The position numbers and the translations under genes were made by a program. Source: Gracilimonas mengyeensis (GTDB lineage Bacteria > Bacteroidota > Rhodothermia > Balneolales > Balneolaceae). Taken from it: DNA of 64,000 nt. The notes beneath the pieces were generated by a model that saw only the letters and a list, made by a program, of their open reading frames with translations, did not search any database and was not told the origin of the DNA. Location: NCBI RefSeq assembly GCF_900182705.1, contig NZ_FXTP01000001.1:558001-622000 (forward strand), given 5' to 3'. This document shows, piece by piece, positions 27,694-37,294 of this stretch; the first letter of the stretch is position 1, and every line of letters begins with the position of its first letter.

Positions 27694-27963
27694 TTACAGG
27701 TTTTTAATCATCTCTTCATAATCATGATGATTACCTATCCAAAACCAAATCATAGTATCATTTTTCTTAACGCCAATAGCTCGATAATCCATACTAACTC
27801 TAACAGAATACACGTCTGGATTATCGATGATCTTTTTAAATCTCAGGCTTGGATGGGAAGGATCTTGTTTAAAAAATTGATAGGCTTTCCGAGCCTTTTG
27901 TTTTATCTCTTCAGGTAATTTCTGATAATTCTCCCAAAATCCACCAGTTGTATGAGAAATCAC
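27694..27963 (-). CDS. RelE/ParE-superfamily toxin
   Basis: The 89-residue frame starts with GTG at 27963, overlapping the antitoxin stop (GTGA). The pattern FWENYQKLPEEIKQKARKAY, then DPSHPSLRFKKI, DVYSVRVSMDYRAIG and a final WFWIGNHHDYEEMI fits RelE-fold toxins, which are mostly ribosome-dependent mRNA interferases or gyrase poisons. The SVRVSMDYRAI segment holds the basic residues expected in the active site. Chromosomal pairs like this often stabilise nearby DNA or act in stress. The target is not deducible. Confidence 0.85.
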   Translation of the reverse strand: MISHTTGGFWENYQKLPEEIKQKARKAYQFFKQDPSHPSLRFKKIIDNPDVYSVRVSMDYRAIGVKKNDTMIWFWIGNHHDYEEMIKNL

Positions 27964-28178
27964 AACTTGTTGGTATCGAGTTTATCCGTTTTGCCAGCAT
28001 CATACTCTTTCAAGGCCTCTTCAGCTACATTAGTAAGTGTTTTTTGAGAGCTTTTATATAATTCATTCCATCTCTCTTCACTTTTCATTTCCTCTAAGAT
28101 AAATGCAGCAAAAGATTCTTTCTCATCATCTGCTAAATTAGAGAATTCTTTCAGAGCTTTTTCAATTGTTTCACTCAT
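27960..28178 (-). CDS. Antitoxin partner of the RelE-type toxin
   Basis: This 72-residue acidic, helical protein ends in a lysine/aspartate-rich tail (AGKTDKLDTNKL) that could wrap the toxin. I do not recognise a DNA-binding family; the first 50 residues look like two helices. It is called an antitoxin from its size, its place before the toxin and the 4-base overlap. The pair is monocistronic with respect to the BamA-like gene upstream, 148 bases away. Confidence 0.75.
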   Translation of the reverse strand: MSETIEKALKEFSNLADDEKESFAAFILEEMKSEERWNELYKSSQKTLTNVAEEALKEYDAGKTDKLDTNKL

Positions 28179-28326
28179 GACAAATACCGGTTTGTGAGTT
28201 ATATGTACATTAAATCAGGCGTCATTAACCAGGTAACCAGAAATCAATTAATATTGAAATATTTCTAAGATACCAATAAAATGCAACGGCCATTACTTTT
28301 TTCAGATCCATGCTTCAATAAAAAAT

Positions 28327-29985
28327 TCACAACTCCGTCCGAATTCCAAAGTGTACTTTTCCATTTGCAAGACTTTGTTCGGGAGAAATGGCATAGGTGA
28401 AAGTCAGCCGCCCGATGCGGGTTTGATAACTGAGCCCAAAGCCAGTAGAGTATAAATAATCCGTAGTTTCGAAATCGCTGGTTTCTTCGGTGAGTAATCG
28501 GGGGCGTTCGTATCCACCTGCAGCACAAAAGGCAAACAAGTAGGAACTCCGGTTCATCAAAAAGCGATACTCCACATCTCCCCACAACATGGTGCCCGCC
28601 CGGAATTGATCTTCCGCATATCCCCGCAATGAATTGGCCCCACCAAAGCGCATCAAATCATTAATCGTCACTTTATCTGCCTCCAGGAAAAATCCGTGAA
28701 GTGAAGTAGCAATCACACTATTTTCGAATATTGAAAAGTAATTATAAGCCTCTGCTGAAAGCATATTTTGTGTAAAACTTCCGGTAGAATCTTCCTGTAA
28801 ATCCTTGTTGGCAATACCGAGACTTACAACAAATCGATTACCTGTAGTTGGTACATCCGGATTATCCAGGCTGGAATACTCAAAACCCAAACGCGCGATT
28901 CGTTTCTGTCCGTCTGGTTCTACTACCAGCGGCACATTGGAGCCTGAGGTGGTTGCCTGAAACGAAATCCCTCCTGTCAGCCGAAAGACCGGCGAAACCC
29001 GGTAATAACCATCCAGAACAAACTCGCGGGATTGATAGGTAGTATCATTTTGATACAGCTGGAAACCCGCAGAAACGCCGATGGGAATGTTGCCAATCCA
29101 GTCCTGGGAAGCCCCCAGGTCAAGTTCACTGGTTTCCGGGCGAAGACGCTGGTATCGAAAGTTTAAACCGTTGCCCTGTGCCAGCACATTCCAAAGGGAT
29201 AGCTCCACATCGCCCACAATTTGTCCGTTCCCGCTGGCATCGGGTACATAGCCCAACAGGCCATCAAACTGGTTTAGAGAGCGCTCCTGCACCTCAAATA
29301 CCAACACCGGTTCCCCATTTCGAAGTAGCACTTGTCCTTCTCCCACATTCCTGAATAATTCACTGGCCATTAAGTTGGTTCTCAAAAGCCGAAGGTATAA
29401 CGGGGTGATGGGCTGCCCCGGCCTAAAACGAGAAATCTTCCTCAGATAATCCCGAGAATTCGATTGTGCCCCGGTAAAATAGATATCCGAGACTACCGCT
29501 CGTTTTCCGGTCTCAAAAGCTATCGCTACGGTTAGTTCGCATTCTGCTTCTTTTATATTGAAATGGGTGATGGTTGATTTGGCAAAAGCATATCCCTGGC
29601 TAACCAAATCATTTATTTTTTGCTGAATAATCTCCTCGAGATAAGCGTCAGAATAAGGTTCATCCGGATAGATCACCTGCAGGCTGTCAATTCCTGAATA
29701 TTTGATGCTTAGTTCTTCGAGGCTAAACCGGCAGCCTCTGGCAACTTCAGCTCTTTGTTCATCAACCAACTCAATATCAGCATTCAAATAACCTTCCGAG
29801 GCAAACCATTTGAGCAGCATGGTCTGTATTGCAGAGGTATCTTCTTGCAGAGATGTAATTAACGAATCGGGAACTGAAAGCACTTTGCCATCCTGCATCA
29901 CCTGGAAAGAATCTTCAGATTGCTGGCCATACACCAGCAAAGGCAGAAATAGCAACAAAAGGATGTGGCTTATTTTTGAATACAT
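28327..29985 (-). CDS. BamA/TamA-like (Omp85, surface antigen D15) outer-membrane protein
   Basis: The 552-residue protein has a signal peptide (cleaved near VYGQ). An N-terminal region carries POTRA-like repeats (about 30-230; for example YFTGAQSNSRDYLRKISRFRPG), followed by a 16-strand-type barrel. The barrel part holds a LIRFGG-like motif (LMRFGGANSLRGYAEDQF), equivalent to the VRGF/Y motif in loop L6 of Omp85 proteins. The protein is shorter than BamA and lacks five POTRAs, so it is closer to TamA or a short Omp85 of unknown cargo. No operon partner is visible. Confidence 0.88.
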   Translation of the reverse strand: MYSKISHILLLLFLPLLVYGQQSEDSFQVMQDGKVLSVPDSLITSLQEDTSAIQTMLLKWFASEGYLNADIELVDEQRAEVARGCRFSLEELSIKYSGIDSLQVIYPDEPYSDAYLEEIIQQKINDLVSQGYAFAKSTITHFNIKEAECELTVAIAFETGKRAVVSDIYFTGAQSNSRDYLRKISRFRPGQPITPLYLRLLRTNLMASELFRNVGEGQVLLRNGEPVLVFEVQERSLNQFDGLLGYVPDASGNGQIVGDVELSLWNVLAQGNGLNFRYQRLRPETSELDLGASQDWIGNIPIGVSAGFQLYQNDTTYQSREFVLDGYYRVSPVFRLTGGISFQATTSGSNVPLVVEPDGQKRIARLGFEYSSLDNPDVPTTGNRFVVSLGIANKDLQEDSTGSFTQNMLSAEAYNYFSIFENSVIATSLHGFFLEADKVTINDLMRFGGANSLRGYAEDQFRAGTMLWGDVEYRFLMNRSSYLFAFCAAGGYERPRLLTEETSDFETTDYLYSTGFGLSYQTRIGRLTFTYAISPEQSLANGKVHFGIRTEL

Positions 29986-30174
29986 GCCTCTAAACTACAT
30001 CCTTTTTTGCTGAGCTGCATGTGGGTTTTGGGGCTTCATTTCAAAGCGATTTAAGCATCTCGTCTATAGCACCAAAACCCATCCTGACTCTACCCCGAAT
30101 TTCGGGGCTTCCCTAACGCACAAGTGCGCCAAGGAAGGAGACGTTTTTAGGACTTTTGTGGCGGGATGTATGTA

Positions 30175-30293
30175 AATTCAGGAAAAGAGATAAAGGCCAA
30201 TGCTAAGAAGCAGCATTCAGCCAAACACTCACCTCCAAGTCCTCTTGCCCTCGTGGACTTGTTCCTTAGGGAAAGAGACAGAGTTAGGGCCTG
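30175..30293 (-). repeat. Intergenic repeat, family B copy 1
   Basis: On the minus strand this reads CTCTGTCTCTTTCCCTAAGG, then ACAAGTCCACGAGGGCAAGAGGAC, with an AGCATTGGCCTTTATCTCTTTTCC tail. It is homologous to 36629-36742 and 38717-38835 on the plus strand. It lies in a 488-base gene-free spacer (29986-30473). The rest of that spacer holds a CCCCGAAATTCGGGG-type palindrome and an AACGCACAAGTGCGCC palindrome similar to one at 38880, and no convincing gene. Confidence 0.65.
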
Positions 30294-30473
30294 TTTGCTA
30301 AAGCTTTATTGCTCGAACCCACCCATCGGTCAGAAGGGCTTGGAGCCGTCGGACCGGGATACATAAACCCACCTCAACGACCTGACGGCTGGCTTTCCTA
30401 AATGTACTTACCATCCTGCCCCGAACCCACGGAGCCTTCCGATCGATGGTTAAGGCTTGAGCTGCACGATAAA

Positions 30474-33245
30474 CTAATCCACCGTAGTAATTTCTACCGT
30501 GGTTCCTTCTACCCCTTCGCCTTCAGCTGTTACAGTAATGGTTCCGGTTTCACCGGGGATACCACGTACAATAGCCAGAGCCAATCCATTAAAGGCTTTT
30601 CGGGTTTTGGAGGGAAATGGCGTAAAATTGGTAGGATCACCGTTATCAGTGGCTACAATTTCACCGGGTCCTTCAATGGAGAAGGTAATTTCATTATCGG
30701 CAACGGGTACGGTTCGTCCCTCTTCATCCACCACTTTCACAGTGATGAACGATAAGTCTTTACCGTCAGCAGCAATTTCATTGCGATCTGCCGTGGCATT
30801 TAAGACACTTGCTTTGCCCGTGGTTTCCACTACATCCTCTGCCCACTTCTCGCCGTCTTTATAGGCCACTACTTTCAGTTCACCGGGTTCGTAGGTAACA
30901 TCATCCCAGCGCAAGCGATATTCAAATTCGCCCTTTTGTTTTCGTCCCAACGATTCGCCATTTAAGAACAATTCGGCTTCATCGCCGGAGGTAGCCACGT
31001 GAACGGGTGTAACTTCCCCTTCGCGGCCCGGCCAGTTCCAATGAGGGAAGATATGTGCCATGGCATGATCCGGTCGCCAGCGGGCCTGGTAAATATAGAA
31101 GCGGTCTTTTTTGAATCCCGCTAAATCCACGGTTCCAAAGTAGGAACTCCGGGAAGAATAATAAGGCGTGGGTTCTCCAATATAATCCCAACCCGACCAT
31201 ACAAATCCACCCGCCACATATGGATGCTGATCAATCGAGCGGAACACTTTATCAGCCGAAGAGCCGAAATCTACCGTATATAATTCATAAGCACTTACAT
31301 AACCGGTTTCCGGGTTACCGCCTTTGCCCGGACTAATGGGTGAACTGACCGCATCCACTACCGGAAACAAATACGTTCCCCTGCTGCTTACCGCGGCCGC
31401 GTTTTCACTGCTCACAATCACACGATCCGGGTACGTTTCTTTGAAGGACGGATACAATGGCGGTGTGGTTATTCCCTGATCTCTTAAGTGAGAATATTCC
31501 CCATCATTCCGGATTCCTTCTCCCTGGTAATTCAAGCTGATCACTTCCACCGGATCGGGGAATTCCATAGGCGGTTTGGCATAGTTCATGGAAGCGGTGG
31601 TTAAGCGGGTCGGATCTTCATCTTTCATGATTTTCCGAAGCTTCATCGCCAGGTCGGCACCGTCCTGACCAGTGTATTGCTCGCCCACTTCATTGCCGGT
31701 ACTCCACAGAATTACTGAGGGATGGTTTTTATCCCGACGAACCAATGCTCTCAGGTCCTGCTCGTGCCAATCGGGGAAGATCAGGTGGAAATCCAGTGGT
31801 GTTTTCTTGCGCTCCCAAACGTCAAAGCTCTCATCAATTACCAGCAAGCCCATGCGATCGGCCAATTCAAGCTGCTCGGGTGCCGGTGGGTTATGCGCCG
31901 TTCGGATAGCATTTACCCCCATTTCCTGCATGACCTCCAACTGCCGTTCAGCTGCTCGGGTATTAAACGCTGCGCCCAAAGCTCCTAAGTCATGATGTAA
32001 ATTCACCCCTTTTAAATGGATGTGTTCCCCATTTACAACCACTCCACGTTCAGGATCCATCTCAATGGTACGAATCCCAAACTCTGTTTCATATTGATCC
32101 ACAATTTCGCCGTTCACTTTTATGGTCGTAACGGCTTCATACATGTTTGGGGTCTGAGTTGGTGCAGGTCCCCATAACTTTGGATTTTCTAAAACAAGTG
32201 AGCCTGAAACTTTAGCACTTCCATTTGCCGAAACTTGTGTTTCAAAAGGATCAAAATGAGCAACAGCTCCCCCTTTTCGGTTTCCTTCTTCATCCAATTC
32301 GTAAACCTCAGTTTCAGCTACAGCCGTTTGATCTGAATCAGAATCATTATCAATGGTAACTTCCAAATCTATGGTAGCTGATTTTTCAGAAACTTCAGGG
32401 GTGGTGATATAGGTGCCCCACTGCGCCACATGCACCGGCTCGGTTTTGGTCAGCCACACATTGCGGTACAATCCACCACCGGGATACCAGCGGGAAGATT
32501 CTGGAGGATTATCCAAACGGATAGCCAGTTGGTTTTCCCCACCGGGTTCTACGTACGGGGTCAAGTCTAATCGATACGATGCATAGCCAAAAGGCCAGCC
32601 TCCCACCAGGTTTCCATTCAACCATACCATAGAATACGACATCGCTCCGTCGATATCCAAGAAAATAGACTTGCCGGCGTCAGAAGCCGGGATATCCAGA
32701 TCTTTACGATACCAGGCTACGCCAGGACTTGGAAGTCGTCCCATACCTCCGGTTACTTCGGCATCAGGCCCTTCAAAGAAAGGTCCCTCAATGGCCCAGT
32801 CATGGGGCAAGGTCACGGCCTCCCAGCTGCTGTCGTCAAAATCAGCCTGTACGAATGGGAAGTCGCTGCCAGGATTTCCATCGGGTCGCTCATACCTCTT
32901 AGCCGGATCTTTGATAAAATCATTACCGGATGGCATAATCCAGGGCTTCAATACTTTGTCTGAGGACTCCACCTCCTGAGCCTCCGTAGGTTTGGTATCG
33001 GCATCCTGAGAATCATCATATTCCCCAATTTCGGGACGCACATCATAAATTAAGCTATCGGCATCTTCGGCTGATTCATACTTCATAAACCGCCAGCCGT
33101 CATTAATAGAAATTCGTTCGCGGGGTGATTGATCGCCTGTAGAATTTTGACAAGCCATCAAGCCCGTAACAAGGCCTACAAAAGCAGCTATTAACAAAAA
33201 CCGGGAGGTACTTTCTTTCAAGTTTTGCATTAAATAATGATTCAT
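30474..33245 (-). CDS. Glycoside hydrolase family 2 lipoprotein (beta-galactosidase-like)
   Basis: The 923-residue enzyme carries a lipoprotein signal (LVTGLMAC, cysteine near residue 32), so it is probably anchored in the periplasm or at the surface. Domain order is jelly-roll sugar-binding (about 90-260), immunoglobulin-like (270-390), TIM barrel (400-690) and C-terminal beta-sandwich and invasin-like domains (710-923). The acid/base Glu is in ILWSTGNEVGEQ and the likely nucleophile in VIVSSENAAAVS. The extra C-terminal domains match the large Bacteroidota beta-galactosidase/beta-glucuronidase types. Starts at 33245 or 33230 are both possible. It lies 70 bases after the CE15-like gene. Confidence 0.92.
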   Translation of the reverse strand: MNHYLMQNLKESTSRFLLIAAFVGLVTGLMACQNSTGDQSPRERISINDGWRFMKYESAEDADSLIYDVRPEIGEYDDSQDADTKPTEAQEVESSDKVLKPWIMPSGNDFIKDPAKRYERPDGNPGSDFPFVQADFDDSSWEAVTLPHDWAIEGPFFEGPDAEVTGGMGRLPSPGVAWYRKDLDIPASDAGKSIFLDIDGAMSYSMVWLNGNLVGGWPFGYASYRLDLTPYVEPGGENQLAIRLDNPPESSRWYPGGGLYRNVWLTKTEPVHVAQWGTYITTPEVSEKSATIDLEVTIDNDSDSDQTAVAETEVYELDEEGNRKGGAVAHFDPFETQVSANGSAKVSGSLVLENPKLWGPAPTQTPNMYEAVTTIKVNGEIVDQYETEFGIRTIEMDPERGVVVNGEHIHLKGVNLHHDLGALGAAFNTRAAERQLEVMQEMGVNAIRTAHNPPAPEQLELADRMGLLVIDESFDVWERKKTPLDFHLIFPDWHEQDLRALVRRDKNHPSVILWSTGNEVGEQYTGQDGADLAMKLRKIMKDEDPTRLTTASMNYAKPPMEFPDPVEVISLNYQGEGIRNDGEYSHLRDQGITTPPLYPSFKETYPDRVIVSSENAAAVSSRGTYLFPVVDAVSSPISPGKGGNPETGYVSAYELYTVDFGSSADKVFRSIDQHPYVAGGFVWSGWDYIGEPTPYYSSRSSYFGTVDLAGFKKDRFYIYQARWRPDHAMAHIFPHWNWPGREGEVTPVHVATSGDEAELFLNGESLGRKQKGEFEYRLRWDDVTYEPGELKVVAYKDGEKWAEDVVETTGKASVLNATADRNEIAADGKDLSFITVKVVDEEGRTVPVADNEITFSIEGPGEIVATDNGDPTNFTPFPSKTRKAFNGLALAIVRGIPGETGTITVTAEGEGVEGTTVEITTVD

Positions 33246-33315
33246 GTTTTTCTGGTTAATAAATAAATCTGTTATTGAAATTTATCCGTCTGATATAAAA
33301 AGTAGTTTCTGCCAT

Positions 33316-34647
33316 TTATTCAAAATAAGATCGGGCATACTCAATAAAGTAAGACCAGTTTGGCCCTGTGGTATGTCCGCCTTCGTGCTGACGAAAAGCG
33401 ATCTCGCCTTCATCCAAATTGGCACCTAAAGGCGGAAAGTTATCGGTTGGAAGTCCACCGGCGCCTAAAAGCTCATACACCGGGCTGGCGTGCACTCCGG
33501 CCAAAAACATGCCTTTGGCATCCACCCAGGTGCCTTCAACATCAGGGGCTCCAACGCTTATAAACACTGGCCGGGTTGCACAAATGACAATGAGTTGATG
33601 GGCATCTACTGGCAGGTCGTCCACGGTAAGCGGTCCAGCATACTTGATAAAATTTCCAGCAAACCAATGGTACTCAGCAGAGCTGGCTAAATTCTCCACT
33701 TGTTCGCCCAAATTACGTCTTAATATTTTGGTTCCGCCTGCCCCGGAGGATCCTATAAAACCAATCGCTAACCGCGGCTCATAGGCCATGGCAACTATAG
33801 CCGCTTTTCCATAGCGCGAGAGTCCTTCAATACCCACACGATCCGCATCCACATTCGAATCAGTTTCCAGGTAATCGAGCGTTCGACTGGCACCCCAGGC
33901 CCATGCCCGTAATGTTCCCCAATCTTCAGGATCGCGGCGCTCTCCTTTATTGGTGAGACCGATAATGCCCTCTGTAAGTCCCGCTCCGTTATCCGCCTGG
34001 TAGCTCGTGGGAATAAGTTCTCCATATGCCCAGCCTTGTTCAAGCAGTTGTTCCTTCCAGGTGGGTCCCTCCCCTGATCTTGGAGGCGTAAATCCTTCCG
34101 GCCAGTTCCAGCCAAAATGAATCATAGCGGGTACCGGCTTTTCAGCATTTTGGGGAACCGTGAGCGTAAAATCGATTTCTACCTCAATCTCAGGATATGA
34201 GCTGTTATCTATCACTCCTCGTAAAGTTTTTACTGTGACCGGGTAATCCCCTTCCAGCGTGTCCGCTTCATTAATGATTTCCCAATTCACCTCAGGAATA
34301 TTGTCTGGCAGGCGGCCATACATCTCGCGGTTAAACAGCTCTCTGATTTCAGCTTCCCGACGCTGCCAGTCTTGTGCATTATCAACCTTGGTTCCATCTT
34401 CAAAAACCAGCGGGTCAGGCAGTGTATATTCGCGCACATTAGCTTCTTTGGAATTGGCTGCATTCGGAGCTTCCGGATTGCCTGATGGACCGTGTCTAAG
34501 TTCAGAGATCCCCAATTTGTCCATCATGGCCTGATGATATTCGCGGCTGAGTTTATTCAGGCTATCGCGGGCTTGTTGGGAAAATTGAGCGAAAACACTT
34601 CCGTATAATCCCGTTAAAAAAATCAGCAGGCAGCAAAGCTTCTTCAT
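33316..34647 (-). CDS. CE15-like glucuronoyl esterase / acetylxylan esterase-type hydrolase
   Basis: The 443-residue secreted protein (signal cleaved near VFAQ) shows an alpha/beta-hydrolase fold. The nucleophile serine is in EGLSRYGKAAIVA, the GxSRxGK motif of family 15 carbohydrate esterases, and the late histidine is in HEGGHTTGPNW. CE15 enzymes cut ester bonds between glucuronoxylan and lignin. With the GH2 gene just downstream it suggests breakdown of decorated hemicellulose or algal glycans. Distinguishing it from related acetyl esterases would need an alignment. Confidence 0.85.
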   Translation of the reverse strand: MKKLCCLLIFLTGLYGSVFAQFSQQARDSLNKLSREYHQAMMDKLGISELRHGPSGNPEAPNAANSKEANVREYTLPDPLVFEDGTKVDNAQDWQRREAEIRELFNREMYGRLPDNIPEVNWEIINEADTLEGDYPVTVKTLRGVIDNSSYPEIEVEIDFTLTVPQNAEKPVPAMIHFGWNWPEGFTPPRSGEGPTWKEQLLEQGWAYGELIPTSYQADNGAGLTEGIIGLTNKGERRDPEDWGTLRAWAWGASRTLDYLETDSNVDADRVGIEGLSRYGKAAIVAMAYEPRLAIGFIGSSGAGGTKILRRNLGEQVENLASSAEYHWFAGNFIKYAGPLTVDDLPVDAHQLIVICATRPVFISVGAPDVEGTWVDAKGMFLAGVHASPVYELLGAGGLPTDNFPPLGANLDEGEIAFRQHEGGHTTGPNWSYFIEYARSYFE

Positions 34648-34807
34648 AACGAAGGGGGGTCAGGCTTTTGTTTATTTAAATCCGCAGTTTGATAATGCCA
34701 AAATTCCCACAGACTTACAAGATTTTTTGCCCTCTAAATTGATCACTTTTTGTTCTTTGTTTGAGGAAAAAATCTCAACTCAAAATAAAAGAATGTCTTC
34801 TTTTCTG

Positions 34808-34855
34808 CTCGTTGCGGAACTCTGATCCGCAATGCCTTCCGGAGGCTCTGCCTCT
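34808..34855. repeat. Double-hairpin intergenic repeat with TCT loops, family C copy 1
   Basis: Two consecutive hairpins, TTGCGGA...TCCGCAA and GAGGC-TCT-GCCTC. The equivalent element at 50562-50611 has different stem sequences that still pair and keeps a TCT loop. The surrounding 532-base spacer (34648-35179) has no gene. It also contains the hairpin CCCCGCCCTTAAGGACGGGG (35000-35019) and the element at 35111. Confidence 0.7.
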
Positions 34856-35110
34856 ATTATTTTGATAATCCCTATCGATGTTCGTCAACAAAATCCTGTG
34901 CACATACGCCCTTCATTGACACATATAGCCCAACCTCCGATTACGTTCAAAATCATTGCCCCCAACCGGGCGGAGGTTCTTGCTTTGTTTAACTTCATCC
35001 CCGCCCTTAAGGACGGGGCTATTTTCTTTTGTGGCTATGCGACTTTTTAAAATTCCATAACCTTGTGAATCCTGGAAATGCTGCACATCCCGGTTCATAC
35101 ATTATGTAGT

Positions 35111-35151
35111 TGAACCAAGATTTACAGGATTATAGGATTAGCAAGATTTTT
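35111..35151. repeat. TGAACC-AGATTT-GGATT intergenic repeat, family D copy 1
   Basis: TTGAACCAAGATTTACAGG followed by ATTATAGGATTAGCAAGATT. A diverged copy lies at 50646-50686. In both places it follows a family C double hairpin by 40-300 bases. Confidence 0.65.
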
Positions 35152-35179
35152 GGCGAATAAATTTAAAGTTGAGGAATTC

Positions 35180-36529
35180 TCACTCCACCTTCTCCCCAAC
35201 CAGTTCATTTCCGTTGATGATCAGGATCATCTTGTTCGCTTCAAAATGAATACCCAGTTCTCGAGTGTAAGCCAGGCCCAAGGTTCCATCCTCATGTTTT
35301 GCCAATACCTCTTCATTCATAAATAACTTTCCATCCACATTGCGAAGTCGAACCTGACTTGATTCCATCTGCAAATACGTCTTCATCTGCTCGGGATCAA
35401 ACTGATAGAGCCCTAAATGCTCTTTATATTCAGCCGGATTAGCCAACTGCTTGGATTCCGGCGGAGTTACATCCTGTCCCAGACTGCTCAGGTATAAATC
35501 CCTCAGGATATCCAACACCGGTGTATTTCCCCAGTTGGACACGACGGCAATAAACAGCCCCGGTTCCGGCTCACGGATCATCACACTTTTGGTTCCATAT
35601 CCGCTGCCGGCGGCCATCCGGATGGTATCATCCCCAAACTGCTTGATAGAAAACGCATAGCCCTCTGCCTCGTTCTCACTCGTTTGTACATGAGCTTCAA
35701 ATAGCTTTGCCTGAAGTGTATCCGGCAAAAGCTCCCCTTTTTCCAGCGCCAGCATAAACCGGTACAAATCATCCGGCGTAGAATACAAGCCACCGCCGGC
35801 GGTAGGACCTATAATTTTGGTGCGCTGCGCTTCTTCAATGCCGTGAACGCCCAGGGTATATGGTACCGCCTGTTGAGCTACCACGGTACGTCCCTGGTAC
35901 ACACCCGTATTTTCCAATCCAAGGGGTTCAATAATATTTTCCGTGATGAGCTCCGAGTATGATTTCTCACCAACTGCTTCCAGAATAGCTCCTAACAAAA
36001 TGAAACCGGCATTGGAATACTGATATTCTTCACCCGGCTCAAAAAGCAATTCCAGTTCATTCACTTTCCGCACCTGCTCTTCAAAAAAGAGCTCCTCCCA
36101 GGCATTTAGTCCCGCTTCACGGGGCAAACCTGAAGTATGCGATAGCAATTGATGCACGGTAATCTGATCTTTCCAGGGAGCAGTCAATCCAGAAAGGTAT
36201 GCTCCTATCGGAATGTCCAAATCAATCTTTCCGGCTTGTACCATTTTCAGAACTGCAACGGCGGTAAAGGTTTTGGAGATAGAGTTGATGGAATTACGAG
36301 TAGTGGGCGTGTTGGGAATCTCAAAACTTCGATTGGCTAGTCCATAGCTTTGTTGGAACACCTCTTCGTCATCAAGCACCACTTTTACGGTGCCCGAGAA
36401 GCCATGTACTTCTTCATAGGCTTCCAATAGCTGACCGTAATCGGGAGAATCATTCGTTTGTTGGGCCGTCGCACTAAGCGTTGAAAGAAAAAGAATGGAT
36501 ACTGCAAAGAGGTATTGTACTAATCTCAT
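35180..36529 (-). CDS. Secreted serine hydrolase (class C beta-lactamase/esterase family)
   Basis: The 449-residue protein has a signal peptide (cleaved near ATAQ). The catalytic SxxK tetrad is in INSISKTFTAVAVL (about residue 84), and a YSNAGF motif supplies the tyrosine of YxN. The C-terminal 90 or so residues form a separate lipocalin-like beta domain, common in this family. Members act as D-aminopeptidases, esterases or penicillin-binding-like proteins; true beta-lactamase activity is not implied. It is a single gene with repeat-rich flanks. Confidence 0.88.
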   Translation of the reverse strand: MRLVQYLFAVSILFLSTLSATAQQTNDSPDYGQLLEAYEEVHGFSGTVKVVLDDEEVFQQSYGLANRSFEIPNTPTTRNSINSISKTFTAVAVLKMVQAGKIDLDIPIGAYLSGLTAPWKDQITVHQLLSHTSGLPREAGLNAWEELFFEEQVRKVNELELLFEPGEEYQYSNAGFILLGAILEAVGEKSYSELITENIIEPLGLENTGVYQGRTVVAQQAVPYTLGVHGIEEAQRTKIIGPTAGGGLYSTPDDLYRFMLALEKGELLPDTLQAKLFEAHVQTSENEAEGYAFSIKQFGDDTIRMAAGSGYGTKSVMIREPEPGLFIAVVSNWGNTPVLDILRDLYLSSLGQDVTPPESKQLANPAEYKEHLGLYQFDPEQMKTYLQMESSQVRLRNVDGKLFMNEEVLAKHEDGTLGLAYTRELGIHFEANKMILIINGNELVGEKVE

Positions 36530-36628
36530 GTATGATTGGATTATATTCTGGGAAATTATGCGAGCACCGGTACGTGCAGATTTGATTCTTGTTACTATCA
36601 GAATTCAAAGTCTTTTTTATTGATTACC

Positions 36629-36742
36629 GGCCCCTTTCTCTTTCCAAAACGGACAAGTCCGCCAGAGCAAGAGGACATGGTGAAGACCTACAAAACCATT
36701 TTTGGTATTTCGACCTTGGTCATTTTGGCTTTTTCCGTTTAT
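36629..36742 (+). repeat. Intergenic repeat, family B copy 2
   Basis: CCCTTTCTCTTTCC, then CGGACAAGTCCGCCAGAGCA, then AGAGGAC, followed after about 30 bases by CTTGGTCATTTTGGC. It is homologous to 38717-38835 and, inverted, to 30175-30293. An open frame that crosses it (36536-36901) is not a gene. Confidence 0.65.
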
Positions 36743-36799
36743 GAATACCTGGCAATTCCAAACTCCTGCCAGCGCTTCCCGCCCGAAGTTTTAATTTAC

Positions 36800-37294
36800 C
36801 TATCCTACATCATCCTTCACTTCACCGGCTTTATCTTCATCCAGCTTTTTTTTCTTGATGGGTTCAGCAAATCGCAAAATCAAAAAATTGACAAGGGATA
36901 GCAGTAAAGCAATTTCATACATACGAAAAGCTACTGAAACGCCTATCGCGCCGGTGTTCCAGATACTGGCTGCCGTGGCCGTGCCCCTGATATTTCCTTT
37001 AGATTTCAAAATTGCACCGCCCCCAATAAAGCCCATCCCAGTGATAATACCATAGGTAACCCTGGCGATGGATCCATCGGTATCAAAAATAGAAATTCCG
37101 ATAAGCATGTAGCCACATGAGGCAATAGAAACCAGTGGGAATGTCCGTAGTCCGGCTGAACGGGCAGTCTTCTCCCTGTTAAGCGCAACCGGTAAGGCAA
37201 AAGCAAAGGCTACCAGCAACAAGGTTAGATTGCTTAGAATAAGCTGTAAGTCAAACTCCGAAGTAAACCAATATGAAAGTTCATCAAATCCCAT
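36800..37294 (-). CDS. MgtC/SapB family inner-membrane protein
   Basis: The 164-residue protein has about four membrane helices. The signature NREKTARSAGLRT and the segment GIITGMGFIGGGAIL with TAASIWNTGAIG are diagnostic of MgtC/SapB. MgtC proteins modulate ATP synthase or magnesium homeostasis in low magnesium and acid stress; environmental homologues are mostly uncharacterised. The usual C-terminal ACT-like domain is absent, so this is the short SapB-type form. The 3' end borders repeat B. Confidence 0.9.
   Translation of the reverse strand: MGFDELSYWFTSEFDLQLILSNLTLLLVAFAFALPVALNREKTARSAGLRTFPLVSIASCGYMLIGISIFDTDGSIARVTYGIITGMGFIGGGAILKSKGNIRGTATAASIWNTGAIGVSVAFRMYEIALLLSLVNFLILRFAEPIKKKKLDEDKAGEVKDDVG

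Noticed and set aside
30166-30366. Short open frame in the spacer before the GH2 gene
   Set aside because: It consists of repeat sequence and has no ribosome site or family match.
33440-33470. TTATCGGT resembling an inverted sigma-28 -10 box
   Set aside because: It is inside the CE15-like coding region and has no matching -35 box at 11 bases.
35180-36529. Antibiotic-resistance beta-lactamase
   Set aside because: The SxxK and YxN motifs are shared by esterases and peptidases of the same fold. The lipocalin-like C-terminal domain and environmental context favour a general serine hydrolase.
36536-36901. Open frame of 121 codons with hydrophobic C-terminus
   Set aside because: It crosses the family B repeat and overlaps the MgtC-like gene on the other strand. 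There is no family match, and its hydrophobic end is the antisense of a membrane gene.
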